A stretch of 47,438 nt of DNA, from positions 1 through 47,438 of the forward strand of contig JASANZ010002113.1 in assembly GCA_030849805.1 (NCBI GenBank), given 5' to 3'. Each line of letters opens with the position of its first letter. Position 1 is the stretch's first letter. Below are positions 1 to 9,489 of this stretch, piece by piece. The notes beneath the pieces are model-generated. The model ran no database searches and was not told the origin of the DNA. It saw nothing but the letters and a program-made list of their open reading frames with translations. This DNA is from Sergeia podlipaevii (Eukaryota; Euglenozoa; Kinetoplastea; Trypanosomatida; Trypanosomatidae). Made by a program: the position numbers and the translations under genes.

Positions 1-205
1 TTGGTTTTGCTTTTCTACACTATATAAATTTCACTGATCGATAGGGTGAAACTTCTTTGAGTATCAGTTATTTTTCATCTTTTTTTTTTTCCACTTTTCT
101 CCGGGTGTGTGCGCGTTCATGACGTTTCTTATGATGTTTTCAGAAACTGGCAGTGGCCCGCAGCGGTGGTGCAGTCACGGAGGTGGCGTTGGAAGAAACG
201 GGAGC
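1..205 (+). other. 5' flank and leader of the first gene
   Basis: AT-rich leader with a pyrimidine tract at about 71-102. No separate gene is visible. The upstream neighbour lies outside the window. Confidence 0.6.
71..143 (+). promoter_or_regulatory. Predicted spliced-leader acceptor for the PSI/PH membrane protein gene
   Basis: A pyrimidine tract (about 71-102) is followed by its first AG at 142-143. Splicing there removes the GTG at 107 and the ATGs at 119, 131 and 134. The ATG at 206 then becomes the first in the mRNA, and a clean signal peptide starts there. Confidence 0.55.
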
Positions 206-3200
206 ATGTCTGCACGTCGTTCTTCTTCTTCTCTTTTTTCGTTTTTTTTATGCATTCTCTTTTTACTTGTGCTCTCGCTCGAGGTACCCACGGTGGTGTC
301 TGCTGAACAGGACATCAAACACTCTTGTGGGCGCATTAGGAGGTGCAGCGAGTGTGTGTACGACCCTACCGATGGACTCATGCCGCCTGATTTGGATTGT
401 GGATGGTGCCAGACGACACGCACGTGCCTGGAAATCAATAGTACCATCTTAGCGTACTACAATCCTGCGATCAGTGGTGGCGAGGGCGGAGAGGCGGCTC
501 TCATCACGGAGGAGGAGCGCCAGGCGATGATTGAGTCCTTCTGTAAGGATCTGCGTGCGCGTGAGTTGAACTCCACGTGCCCTGACATGCAGTGTAGCGC
601 TGCACACACGACGAACAATGTTTACTTCTGCCGAGGATACACAATTTTTGCCCTGGTGGTTGCCATTTTATTGCTCATTGCAACGGCGGCGATGTATGTG
701 TGGTCGCGTGCGGTGCGTCAACTACCGTGGAAGTATGAGCCTGCGCTCAGCACGCTCATTGCTGAGAAGGAAGTGGCGGATAACTTGCCATGGCGGCGTC
801 AGGCACATACAGTAACAAGAATAGCGACGATGACAACAAGGACGACTGCCCCCGGAGCGGACGGTGACGATGGACGCAGCAGGCAGCACACTGGAGGGGG
901 TATCACAACTGAGGTGACCATCCTGGATGCATCGCAGTGTAATAGCAATAATAAAAACAATAACAACAATATTGGTAGGGATGACAATGGCGAGAGCGAG
1001 GGTGATGACATCAGGCACGGCGCAGAGAGCCGTACAAGCCAGGCGACTAGACCGTATTGCGCGTCCCCGATGACCTCCCCTCTTGTTGCTTCCGCAGCGA
1101 CATCACTGGCAAGGCCATCCTCTACGTTAGCCTTGCCGCCTCCCATGACCTCCCAGCAACAACAGCATCACAGTACTCGCGCACCGCATGGATGCTGCCC
1201 AATATGCAAGTGTGCGCAGCCGGCGCTCCTAGGTCCTGGAGAGGTCTGCTTCTGGTGTGGTGTTGCGCGCTATGCCTTCGTGCCTATAGGCATGAGCCTC
1301 AGCAGTGCCCTCATGACTATTTTTCTTATATTTCTCTTGTCGTTAAAGCCGTGGTTTTCGGACTATTTTTACACCGAAACGCTGCTGGTTGCGTTGGTGA
1401 TTGACGCCTTGGCTGTGGCGTATGTGGTGCTAAAGAGAGAGAAGAGGATTCCGCTGTTCCCGGAAGAAGAAGAAGAAGAAGCAGCTGCGACAGCGACAGC
1501 AACGGCGATGACCGATGCGGCTCACGGACGAGAGAGCCCAAACGCTAGACGAATGTGTATGCGAACGACGACTTATATACGCCTCGCACTGCTCCTACGT
1601 GGTCGCTCACTGAGTACAGTGTTTCCTGGTCTGATACCTCCAAAGGAGATACCTGCTGCTGCTGGTGGTGGTAGTGGTGCAGCTCTTGCTTCTGCCTCGG
1701 GGCAACAACAACAGCAACACATGACGCTGAATACAAACGCGCCTCCCCCCCGGACATTACTCTCAACTGCCACCACCACTTCTGAGGAGTGGTGTCCTAG
1801 TACGAGGCGAGGTGAAGAGCAGCTGCAGCAACAACAAGAAGCACAATCGTCAGATCACACTCCACTACATGCTACCTTGGCTTCTAGTGATAGGAGACCT
1901 GCGTCCAATACCAGCATCAGCAACCTCGCAGTACCAGCACAAGCAGCGGCGCAACGCTACTCCAGGCAGCAGCAGCAGCAGCTGGGGGATGACAGGGGTG
2001 TCTCTTGTACTTCCTATCATACCAGTCGCTTTCCTGGTCACAATGAGCTTATGCAGACACACATAGTATCTACCGAAGCGGTCTCTCCTGTTCTTGGCGG
2101 CAGCGGGGATGTGGAGAGCGCTGAGTTTTCTGTCGAGACATCTTATCCGTTCTTGAGGCTAGCACGTCATGACCCGAACGCCTCGACACGCAAGCGGCCG
2201 CTTAATTATAGCTCAGAGTGCGGTCGCAGCTCCAGCGCCATTGCCGCCCCCAGCGAGAAGGAGTCCAGGAAGGGCAAAAGGAAGAAGAGTAAAAGGCAGA
2301 AGAACGAGGGGGTGGTGATGAACGTCGGCATGGGGGTAGCACCCACAAACGTTCCCCCGACACTGCACCTCACTGAGCACTCCCCACTGTCGAATGAGAA
2401 CAGCACAATGGATATCTATCGATCCATACCACTGGCGTCACCGTCACCGGAACACAGCAGCGACCAGCAGCAGCAGCATGGCATGAGCGTTGGCGCCGCA
2501 GCAGCTGCGGAGAGGATCGTCAGTCAAGGAGGAGGAACTCCTCTACCTCCTTCCTTGACGGACGACTCGTGGCAGCGGTCTATGGGGGATACAAACGCGG
2601 TAGAACCTTTCGGCTCTCAGCCCTTACTGCTTTCAGCAAACGACTCTGCCAATCTCTTCGATCCTTCCTCCGCCCAGACACGCTTGGGAAACAGTCACAT
2701 TAACAGAAACGCCAACGAGAAGGCGACAGAGACGGAGGGCGGCAGCGGCAGCCCCTTTGTCAACAAGGATGACACTCGTTTTATCGCCGGTCGCGGAGAG
2801 AAGAAGAGGCATGAGGAGAGCTCCATGGATGGAGAGGCGGACCATGGCAGCTATGTTACCGGTGACGACGACAACGACGAAGCAGAAAGTACCTCTTCGG
2901 CTTACGCGGGTAGGTTTACGATGCTTCCCATGCATCACCGTCGCATTCCGCATGACTTGTACCTTCGCAAACGGGCTGAGACCGCGCGACTGCTGGCCGC
3001 CAACTTCCCCGATCCCAATTTGTTGAACTTTCGCGGCGGCAGTAGTGATAGCGTTGGCGCAGCAGCAGCAGCAGCAGCAGCGATTAGGATTCAGCTGAAA
3101 TCCCAGATGAGGGAGACACTCAAGCAGGCGCTAGTGCGAGACGAGGTGGTGCTCTGGTGTGGGAAACCAACTACGCGTGCAGTCTGGGCAGAGAACGACT

Positions 3201-4288
3201 GGCTCATCACTGATCTTGCAGTGGGCTTTTTTTTTGGTATATGGATGATTATTCTTGCTTCCGTGCGTGACACGAGCTACACCATGGTGCGTCTCACCAG
3301 CTCCACCGCGTGCGGTGTTATGGGTACCTTCTTGGCGATCGCGTTTTTTCTGTTGCTCACGCTGACGGTGCGTGGGTGTGACCGAGTTTATGTACTGACG
3401 GATGAACGTCTTCTTACGCTTTACAATGGTCTCTTTACGCCTGTAGTGACCTCGACCGAGCTCAGCTCCGTGCGCTTTGCCGCCATGTACGGTTACAAGA
3501 GCCTTTCCCGGCACTCGGTGCTCACCTTCTCATGGGAGGTGCCTGCGACGGAGCGGAAGCTGCCCCCGATTAAAAGTCATACCTTCGCTGGCATCGTCGA
3601 CACACATAACTTCTTACATTACTTTCGCCTTGTCGCCCCACGTGCGTTGACGGGCAGTGTTGAGGAGACGACGGCGGCGGCACTCATGGCCTCCCCTTCA
3701 GCATCGCCCAGCGGCACCAGTGGTGATGTTTCGGCGCCGCCGGGAGTGTCGGTGTCTCTATCGGTCGAAGCACCTTCAGATGCGAACAACGGCCACCGCA
3801 ACATTCACAACAACAACATCGGCACTGTGATTGCGGCTGCCTCTCTTCAGGCAACTGTCGGCACCACTAGTACTCCCGCAAAAGCCATGCCGGCATCGAT
3901 GGCCGCAAACCCTACTGCCTCTGCAGCAGCAGCAGCAGCAGCAGCAGCGGCGGCGGTGGTGGCAACCCGCGGGGCAAACAGCAGTGCCTCCTCCATGAAG
4001 CACGATCGTCAGGAGTGGCGCCTGCACTTTTTTATAAACAGCGGTGTGTTTCTTTCTCTTCCGCTGATCACCGTATACCCTTCGGCCTTTCCAATCTCAC
4101 TTGCACTGTGGCTGCTGCTCATGCTATGGACAATGACCATCGCCACGATTTCACGCGCGCTTCGTGCGCAGCAGATTACTTATGCTCCACTGAACCTTGC
4201 TGAAGCGTGGAGCTCGACGGATGGCACATCTTCTCCCTTGACGCGGGCACATGGGACCCATACGGTAGCACATAGTGTTCCGCGCTAG
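206..4288 (+). CDS. Multipass membrane protein with PSI-like ectodomain, zinc ribbon and bacterial-PH-like domain
   Basis: This is a 1360-residue protein of unknown role. The ATG at 206 gives a good signal peptide (MSARRSSSSLFSFFLCILFL, ending near VVSA) and is the first ATG after the predicted splice acceptor at 143; the frame is open upstream. A Cys-rich PSI-like module (CGWC at residues 65-68) is followed by a membrane segment near 140-165. A CPxC/CxWC zinc ribbon (C331, C334, C348, C351) leads directly into two membrane helices at about 355-411. A very long Ser/Gln/Ala-rich hydrophilic stretch follows. Near 974-1143 there is a module with an LWCGKP motif, two membrane helices and RVYVLTDERLLTLYNG, which resembles bacterial PH (bPH2-type) membrane proteins. 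Two more helices lie at about 1270-1320. PSI folds are usually extracytoplasmic and PH-like folds cytosolic. A surface or endomembrane scaffold is inference. Domain calls are by eye. Confidence 0.75.
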   Translation: MSARRSSSSLFSFFLCILFLLVLSLEVPTVVSAEQDIKHSCGRIRRCSECVYDPTDGLMPPDLDCGWCQTTRTCLEINSTILAYYNPAISGGEGGEAALITEEERQAMIESFCKDLRARELNSTCPDMQCSAAHTTNNVYFCRGYTIFALVVAILLLIATAAMYVWSRAVRQLPWKYEPALSTLIAEKEVADNLPWRRQAHTVTRIATMTTRTTAPGADGDDGRSRQHTGGGITTEVTILDASQCNSNNKNNNNNIGRDDNGESEGDDIRHGAESRTSQATRPYCASPMTSPLVASAATSLARPSSTLALPPPMTSQQQQHHSTRAPHGCCPICKCAQPALLGPGEVCFWCGVARYAFVPIGMSLSSALMTIFLIFLLSLKPWFSDYFYTETLLVALVIDALAVAYVVLKREKRIPLFPEEEEEEAAATATATAMTDAAHGRESPNARRMCMRTTTYIRLALLLRGRSLSTVFPGLIPPKEIPAAAGGGSGAALASASGQQQQQHMTLNTNAPPPRTLLSTATTTSEEWCPSTRRGEEQLQQQQEAQSSDHTPLHATLASSDRRPASNTSISNLAVPAQAAAQRYSRQQQQQLGDDRGVSCTSYHTSRFPGHNELMQTHIVSTEAVSPVLGGSGDVESAEFSVETSYPFLRLARHDPNASTRKRPLNYSSECGRSSSAIAAPSEKESRKGKRKKSKRQKNEGVVMNVGMGVAPTNVPPTLHLTEHSPLSNENSTMDIYRSIPLASPSPEHSSDQQQQHGMSVGAAAAAERIVSQGGGTPLPPSLTDDSWQRSMGDTNAVEPFGSQPLLLSANDSANLFDPSSAQTRLGNSHINRNANEKATETEGGSGSPFVNKDDTRFIAGRGEKKRHEESSMDGEADHGSYVTGDDDNDEAESTSSAYAGRFTMLPMHHRRIPHDLYLRKRAETARLLAANFPDPNLLNFRGGSSDSVGAAAAAAAAIRIQLKSQMRETLKQALVRDEVVLWCGKPTTRAVWAENDWLITDLAVGFFFGIWMIILASVRDTSYTMVRLTSSTACGVMGTFLAIAFFLLLTLTVRGCDRVYVLTDERLLTLYNGLFTPVVTSTELSSVRFAAMYGYKSLSRHSVLTFSWEVPATERKLPPIKSHTFAGIVDTHNFLHYFRLVAPRALTGSVEETTAAALMASPSASPSGTSGDVSAPPGVSVSLSVEAPSDANNGHRNIHNNNIGTVIAAASLQATVGTTSTPAKAMPASMAANPTASAAAAAAAAAAAVVATRGANSSASSMKHDRQEWRLHFFINSGVFLSLPLITVYPSAFPISLALWLLLMLWTMTIATISRALRAQQITYAPLNLAEAWSSTDGTSSPLTRAHGTHTVAHSVPR

Positions 4289-5084
4289 GGAGGATGGATG
4301 CATGGAGAGAGAGAGAGGACGTAGTGCATCAGTTGGCTAACTAACGTGACGCACACGTATATATATATACATCTATCAAAGCGTGTTTGCGTTTGCGTAC
4401 ACTGGAGAGGATCACAGTACATTACTATTTAGTAGTAGTATTTGAGGAGAGAAAGAAAAAGCGCATGACTGCGACAAAAAAAATTTACATACATTTATGT
4501 TACATATCTACTTCATTTTTTTTATGGAGAAGGAAGCAAGCGCAATGTGAGGCCTGCACATACTATGAGTGCGTTGTATATGCTGAATTGGGGGTGGATG
4601 ATGGGGGGGATTATAGGTATAGTGTACGCAGCGCTCATATACATATATCTACGTCTAATGAATATTGAAACAATTTTCAAACTCTTTCTCTCTCTCTCCT
4701 TCTCCCACATTTTTTTTTCTTTCTCATTTTATTACATTTTTTTTTCTCGTTGAATGATTAGGTTTTGATAGTTTTTTTTATTGTTTTTGTTGATTTCTCT
4801 CTCTCTCTCTCATTCATTCATTCATTATCACTTTATAATCAGTATATTAAACACTGAGGGAAAGGGAGAGGATATTTACAGAAAGATAAGAAGGAAACAA
4901 ACAAACAAAAAAAAATATCAATAAAAAAAGTAAGAAGTTTTTTCTTTTCCTTTTTTTAGTTTTATTATAACTAATATATATATTCTTTCTTCTAGATATA
5001 GCGAATATAGAACGAAAAGCAACTATCTGGTTAAAGAAGAGGACACCACCAATACGAAAAACAAGAAGAAGCATCAGAAAAACA
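4289..5084 (+). other. Intergenic region
   Basis: AT-rich spacer of about 0.8 kb. It starts with a GA-rich stretch just after the stop (4303-4319), then has TA repeats near 4357-4370, T-tracts, a CT repeat near 4797-4812 and ATTC repeats near 4811-4827. Small ORFs here are low-complexity and look spurious. Confidence 0.6.
4938..4995 (+). promoter_or_regulatory. Predicted spliced-leader acceptors for KREPA1-like gene
   Basis: Two pyrimidine tracts each end in AG, at 4958-4959 and at 4994-4995. No ATG lies between either site and the ATG at 5085, so both would give the same protein. Confidence 0.5.
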
Positions 5085-8000
5085 ATGCGTAGTGGTAGAC
5101 GTCTATTAGGGCTTTGCCCGACATACAAGCTAGCACAAACTGCTTCTGCCACCACTGTCTCTTCATCTCACTCGTCCTCTCTGTATCATAGTAGTGCTGG
5201 TGCCGCTGCAGGAACCACGACATTATGCAGCGACAGCAGTGGCGATGATGGGGAGGATCCCGCGCACAGACTGAATGTGGTTCGCTTCTACACTGCGTTT
5301 GAGAAGGACGCCTACGACCTTCACTGGGAACTGCTCTGTGAAGCCTACGTGAAGCATGGCGTGCTGCTTAATGTGCCTCCGCAGACAGCCCCGAGCATCC
5401 CTGGCGTGGGCCCCCCGGCGGTACCAGAGGTATTCTATCCAGCCTCGCTGCAGGAGCGACTTGCCAGAACAGTACTGGCGTATGGGCCAACTCACGACCC
5501 ACCTCCGCTGGCGACGACCGGGTCACGCACACTGTCGATATCTTCTGAGCCTAATTTCTTCTCTACAGCAATGTCAATGACAACGTCTGAGACGCCTTCT
5601 TACACATCGATTGTTGCCACCGAATTTAACTCCACTACAGCAGCAACCGCAACCAGTGGAGCACCGACGGCAACATCCTCGTTAACCTCTTCACCTTCAC
5701 CGCCTTTATCTTCAATGATCAACACCTCGGCTTTCAAGTCAACAGCTGCTGCTGCTGCTGAAGTGAAGCAGCAACTGCAGCAGTTTCGCCAAGAAATCGT
5801 GTATCAGAGGGCTCCAGTGGATACGACGTCACGATTTCATTGCAGTCTTTGCGGTCGCGCGTTTCGCAGATTCGACGCCGCACAGGCACACGTCGATCAA
5901 CGTCACAATCACAATAGCAGCCACGATGGAAGTGCGGGGACTGACGGTGGCGATGACATGAACAACGTCAGCAACAACATCCAAGATGGTAATGCTATCG
6001 CCGTCAGCAGCGGCACGATGGTAAATAATGAGGGCCAAACATCATCTGTAGCTGCACGGAGAGGTATGCGCGCAGCAGCTACAGCAGCGGACGCAGCAGG
6101 AGGCGAGGAGATGGCAAAGGTTTTGGAGGGTCCAGGCTTGGGAGAGATCATTGGTACCACTGTCAAGATGGTGCCTGCGGGAGGTATCAGTACTTGTGGC
6201 GGTACAACAACGCAAGGAGGAGCAGCAGCACAGGCGAAAAGCGACAAGGAACCATCCCCGGAGGAAATTAAGAATGTTGAGGGTGAGAAAGCAACATCCT
6301 TGTCGTCATCACCTGCGACAAGAACATCAAAAATGAAAATGAAAGAGTACACCCGCGCTGGCATCGCGACCATCCCCGATGACACCATCATTAACGAACT
6401 TCTCCGTGAGGTGTGGGACGCACTTGCACTTTCTCGCGAGGACATCGCTAAGCCGTCTGGTCTTTGTGTTGTTGATCCTGGCGATTCTTCTCGGCTCATG
6501 TCCTCTTCATCTTCTTCGCTTCCGCCAGGCGCCACCGCAGCAGCAGCAGCAGCGCCTTTGCAGGTGCAGTGGGATTCAAAAAATGGCACGATATTTATTC
6601 CTTCGTCACTTTTTGTGGAAGGAAACGCCGATCGCCGAGAGGAACTGATGAACAACGCGACACCGGTGGCGAAGGCTACACCTGAGGGTGCTGCGCCAGG
6701 CATCCGACGTCTCGTCAGCGTGAGCAACAGCATCCAGTCCTCAGCACTTGGGTGCCGCTCTGGGCTTTCTGGATCCGCAATGCTGTCGCTGAGGATGCGT
6801 GACGAGCGCCAGGGCGGCGGTGCCGGTGTCCTTCTTTCACGTCTTGCCGGTAGGTCCGCTGCGGGCGTGCTCTCTTCTTCACTTTCTTCATCTTTTCTGT
6901 CGCAACCTGCTGTGCTCCCCATCAAGGAGCTCATCAAGCAGTACCCCAACCCTTTTGGATCCTCCTCAAGCAACAATGACGTGGCGGATGCGGTGGATGA
7001 GCCCGTGAACCCGTTCTTCTCACTGGAGGAGGAGGCGGTGCTGCTATCTTCCTCTTTTTCTTCGACGACGACGACGATGGCGATGGAGGAGAAGGTGAAG
7101 GAGAAGGAGAAGAAGAACGATAGAAACGGCAATAGCGGTGGAGACAACACCAGTGGTGGGGGTGATGTTGCTGGTGCTACTCCTTGTGTTGGCGACGACC
7201 GCAGTGGTGGCGACGAAAATTCTGAAAAGGTGAAGAAACAAAGTGAGAGAGAGCTGTTAACATCAGAGTGGCTAGCGCGGCCTTTCACGTGCCCCTTGTG
7301 CCATATCTCTCCTTTCTCTTCGTCTTCTGCTTCTGCGAAGGGTCGCAGCCGGTTTCGCATTCTTGACTCTCTCCTCGACCACATCGACGCAGTGCATGCG
7401 GACTGTGGCGGTAGTGCATCCTTGTCAGAATCCCAGTGGAAGAGGCTCTACGCTACACAGGAGTATCCACACGTTGCGGTGGCGAGGCAGCTAGCGGAGC
7501 ACGATCGTGCCTTGAGAGCAGCAGCAGCATCATCATCATCATCTGGGAGTGGTGGAGGCTTCTCTTCATCATCTTCCTCTTCAACTAGTGGTGGTGGTGG
7601 TGCCACAGCTGGTGGGGGAGGGTGCGGTGGAGATGGAACAGACAAGTCTGGTGGCGGTAGTAGCGGCAACACCACCACTACTACTATTGACAGTGGTGCT
7701 GACATGGATGTCCATTACGATGGTGAAGAAGGCGCCCTCTCTGCGATCGCCAGCAGCGCTGTCAGTGTGGAGGAGCTTCACGTACACGCCCGCATGGCTG
7801 TCAACGCCGTATTTGTTGGCACTGTGGAGGACGTGCAGGAAGGATACATCGGTGCTTTGCCGGTCATTCAGTATGTACTTCGTGTGGAAGCGCTGGATGA
7901 GGACGACAGCAGCGCTGCGGATGTGAAGGAGCAGGCAACAACAACAGCAATAACAGCGGGAACGGCAGCGCCGGGCGAGCTGATTGTCGTTCGGTGTAGT

Positions 8001-8252
8001 CTTCGCGTCCCCAACGCGCCAGACTCATTCTTTTCTTTTTCTTCCTTTTCTTCTCAGCCACAGTTGAGGCACCAGCAGCATCAACAGCAGCAACTTGCGG
8101 CGCACCCGATGCGTCAGGTCCGTGTTGGTCAGACACTTTACGTGCTCGGGTGTCTTTGTATGAACCGCCGTGTGGATACGCTGTCGAAGCGGTCACATGC
8201 GTATCCATATGTGCACGTATCACCACCTTATGGGTGTGTTCAAGTACTATGA
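5085..8252 (+). CDS. KREPA1: Mitochondrial RNA-editing complex zinc-finger/OB-fold protein, KREPA1 (MP81)-like
   Basis: 1055 residues. The KREPA1-3 proteins are non-catalytic scaffolds of the kinetoplastid editosome; KREPA1 bridges KREL2 and KRET2 for U-insertion. The N-terminus (MRSGRRLLGLCPTYKLAQT) is basic and suits a mitochondrial presequence. Finger 1 is C253-x2-C256-x12-H269-x4-H274. Finger 2 is C736-x2-C739-x26-H766-x4-H771, with a Ser-rich enlarged loop. An OB-like domain spans roughly 892-1055, broken by acidic and Gln-rich loops. Ser, Ala, Gly and Lys/Glu runs make the protein larger than T. brucei MP81 (about 760 residues). The neighbouring UBC9 gene favours KREPA1 over KREPA2 or KREPA3, from remembered synteny. 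The family call is firm; the paralogue is less so. A 491-codon antisense open frame at 5909-7384 is a composition shadow. Confidence 0.82.
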   Translation: MRSGRRLLGLCPTYKLAQTASATTVSSSHSSSLYHSSAGAAAGTTTLCSDSSGDDGEDPAHRLNVVRFYTAFEKDAYDLHWELLCEAYVKHGVLLNVPPQTAPSIPGVGPPAVPEVFYPASLQERLARTVLAYGPTHDPPPLATTGSRTLSISSEPNFFSTAMSMTTSETPSYTSIVATEFNSTTAATATSGAPTATSSLTSSPSPPLSSMINTSAFKSTAAAAAEVKQQLQQFRQEIVYQRAPVDTTSRFHCSLCGRAFRRFDAAQAHVDQRHNHNSSHDGSAGTDGGDDMNNVSNNIQDGNAIAVSSGTMVNNEGQTSSVAARRGMRAAATAADAAGGEEMAKVLEGPGLGEIIGTTVKMVPAGGISTCGGTTTQGGAAAQAKSDKEPSPEEIKNVEGEKATSLSSSPATRTSKMKMKEYTRAGIATIPDDTIINELLREVWDALALSREDIAKPSGLCVVDPGDSSRLMSSSSSSLPPGATAAAAAAPLQVQWDSKNGTIFIPSSLFVEGNADRREELMNNATPVAKATPEGAAPGIRRLVSVSNSIQSSALGCRSGLSGSAMLSLRMRDERQGGGAGVLLSRLAGRSAAGVLSSSLSSSFLSQPAVLPIKELIKQYPNPFGSSSSNNDVADAVDEPVNPFFSLEEEAVLLSSSFSSTTTTMAMEEKVKEKEKKNDRNGNSGGDNTSGGGDVAGATPCVGDDRSGGDENSEKVKKQSERELLTSEWLARPFTCPLCHISPFSSSSASAKGRSRFRILDSLLDHIDAVHADCGGSASLSESQWKRLYATQEYPHVAVARQLAEHDRALRAAAASSSSSGSGGGFSSSSSSSTSGGGGATAGGGGCGGDGTDKSGGGSSGNTTTTTIDSGADMDVHYDGEEGALSAIASSAVSVEELHVHARMAVNAVFVGTVEDVQEGYIGALPVIQYVLRVEALDEDDSSAADVKEQATTTAITAGTAAPGELIVVRCSLRVPNAPDSFFSFSSFSSQPQLRHQQHQQQQLAAHPMRQVRVGQTLYVLGCLCMNRRVDTLSKRSHAYPYVHVSPPYGCVQVL

Positions 8253-8609
8253 GGAAGAAAGAAGAAGAGGAAAAAGAAAAAAAACTGTAAAAGGGAGGGA
8301 GAGAGAGAGAGAGAAAGCGAAGTTCTTTTTTTTTTTTCTTCTGTTTTTAAAATTTCTTTCATTTTGTTTTTTTTTTGTCACCTGTTCCTGTGGTTTTTAA
8401 CAAAGAAAGCAACAAACAACAAACAACATTTATTCACGAAAAAAAAATTTTTTTTTTCCTTCTTTTCAGATAAAGGAGAAAGTTATAATGTTTTTGGACA
8501 ATTACGCTGCAAATGTAACGATCTTTTTCTCTTTCTTTTTCACCGGGATTTTTTTTTTTTTCTTTTTCTTTCTCATTTTTATGTCTCATCGAGGATACAC
8601 ACATCGTCA

Positions 8610-8611
8610 CA

Positions 8612-8641
<30 letters not shown>
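8610..8641 (+). repeat. CATA tetranucleotide microsatellite
   Basis: About eight direct CATA units in the KREPA1-UBC9 spacer. Confidence 0.9.
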
Positions 8642-8643
<2 letters not shown>

Positions 8644-8773
8644 GACTTACTCAAGAAGTGGACTTCATCGCTGGTACTGGACAGAAGCTCGTATCTATAC
8701 ACCTTTTTTCAAAAAATATTATATTTATCCCTTTTTTTATTATCTATATATTAATTTTATTTATCTACTGATT

Positions 8774-8791
8774 CATTTTTATTATTATTAG
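8774..8791 (+). promoter_or_regulatory. Predicted spliced-leader acceptor for UBC9
   Basis: A short T-rich tract ends in AG at 8790-8791 and gives a leader of about 45 nt before the ATG at 8836. A stronger pyrimidine tract (about 8813-8834) follows it and points at an AG inside the start region (8841-8842). Confidence 0.45.
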
Positions 8792-8835
8792 GAACTTTGA
8801 AAAGTCGCTTGCGCTTTTTTTTCTTTTTCTTCTTG

Positions 8836-9489
8836 ATGTCAGGCCTATCGCTAGCACAAGCACGACTACGTGAGGAGAGGCGCGCATGGCGCAAGTCGAA
8901 GCCTTTTGGTTTCTGGGCAAAACCACGTGAGGCCTCCATGCTCGCTAGCCCCGTTGTAAACGGCGAGAAGCAGCGTCAGACGACGCTCGCGCTGGGCAGC
9001 AAGCGCACACGAGATGAGGAGGGCGTGATAGCAACGACGACGACGACGGCAGCAGCCTCCACGGCTGGATCGAGCGAGGCATCGCCCTTGTCAAGCGGCG
9101 GCGGCGATGAAGGGGGGCTGGATTTGCTTCACTGGGAAGCTGGCATTCCCGGAAAGCCGGGGACGCCATGGGAAAGCGGTGTGTTCCGTCTTGCGTTAAA
9201 CTTTACGGAGGACTACCCTACGAAGCCGCCCAAAGTTGTGTTCTCACCGGTGTTGTTTCACCCCAACGTGTATCCAAGTGGCACGGTGTGTTTATCGATT
9301 TTGAACGAAGAGAAGGACTGGAGGCCGAATATTACGATCAAACAGATATTACTCGCTGTGCAGGAGCTGCTAGACCACCCGAATATTAAAGATCCCGCGC
9401 AGGAGGAGCCGTATAAGGTGTACATGAGGGACGTGAAGGAGTACGAGGAGCGCGTCCGCCAGGAAGTACGTAAACATCACCTTCCGTAG
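8836..9489 (+). CDS. UBC9: SUMO-conjugating enzyme E2 UBC9
   Basis: 217 residues. It takes SUMO from the E1 onto its active cysteine and passes it to lysines of target proteins, mostly in the nucleus. The start [20 protein letters not shown] matches the UBC9 N-terminal helix, so the ATG at 8836 is chosen over an upstream in-frame TTG. The core is nearly canonical: [15 protein letters not shown] with catalytic C152, then [16 protein letters not shown] and [11 protein letters not shown]. Human UBC9 has 158 residues and its cysteine at 93. The extra 59 residues lie between the N-terminal helix and the first strand (about 34-95); they include KRTRDEE and Thr/Ala/Ser/Gly runs. The SUMO-specific motifs rule out an ordinary ubiquitin E2. 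Confidence 0.96.
   Translation: MSGLSLAQARLREERRAWRKSKPFGFWAKPREASMLASPVVNGEKQRQTTLALGSKRTRDEEGVIATTTTTAAASTAGSSEASPLSSGGGDEGGLDLLHWEAGIPGKPGTPWESGVFRLALNFTEDYPTKPPKVVFSPVLFHPNVYPSGTVCLSILNEEKDWRPNITIKQILLAVQELLDHPNIKDPAQEEPYKVYMRDVKEYEERVRQEVRKHHLP

Larger units (their letters stand above)
8253..8835 (+). other. Intergenic region
   Basis: Spacer of about 0.6 kb: a GA repeat (about 8299-8313), many T-tracts, an A9T10 block (8439-8457) and a CATA tetranucleotide repeat (8610-8641). No gene is recognised. Confidence 0.6.

Noticed and set aside
107..205. N-terminal extension of the first gene using GTG 107 or the ATGs at 119-134
   Set aside because: These lie upstream of the predicted splice acceptor at 143, and the extension would hide a clean signal peptide that begins at 206.
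5909..7384. 491-codon open frame on the minus strand
   Set aside because: It lies wholly antisense to the KREPA1-like gene. Its Ser/Pro/Ala/Val-rich translation is what the complement of that gene's repeats gives, and no family motif is visible.
8797..8835. Longer UBC9 from an upstream TTG
   Set aside because: Nuclear genes here should use ATG, and [11 protein letters not shown] matches the normal UBC9 start.
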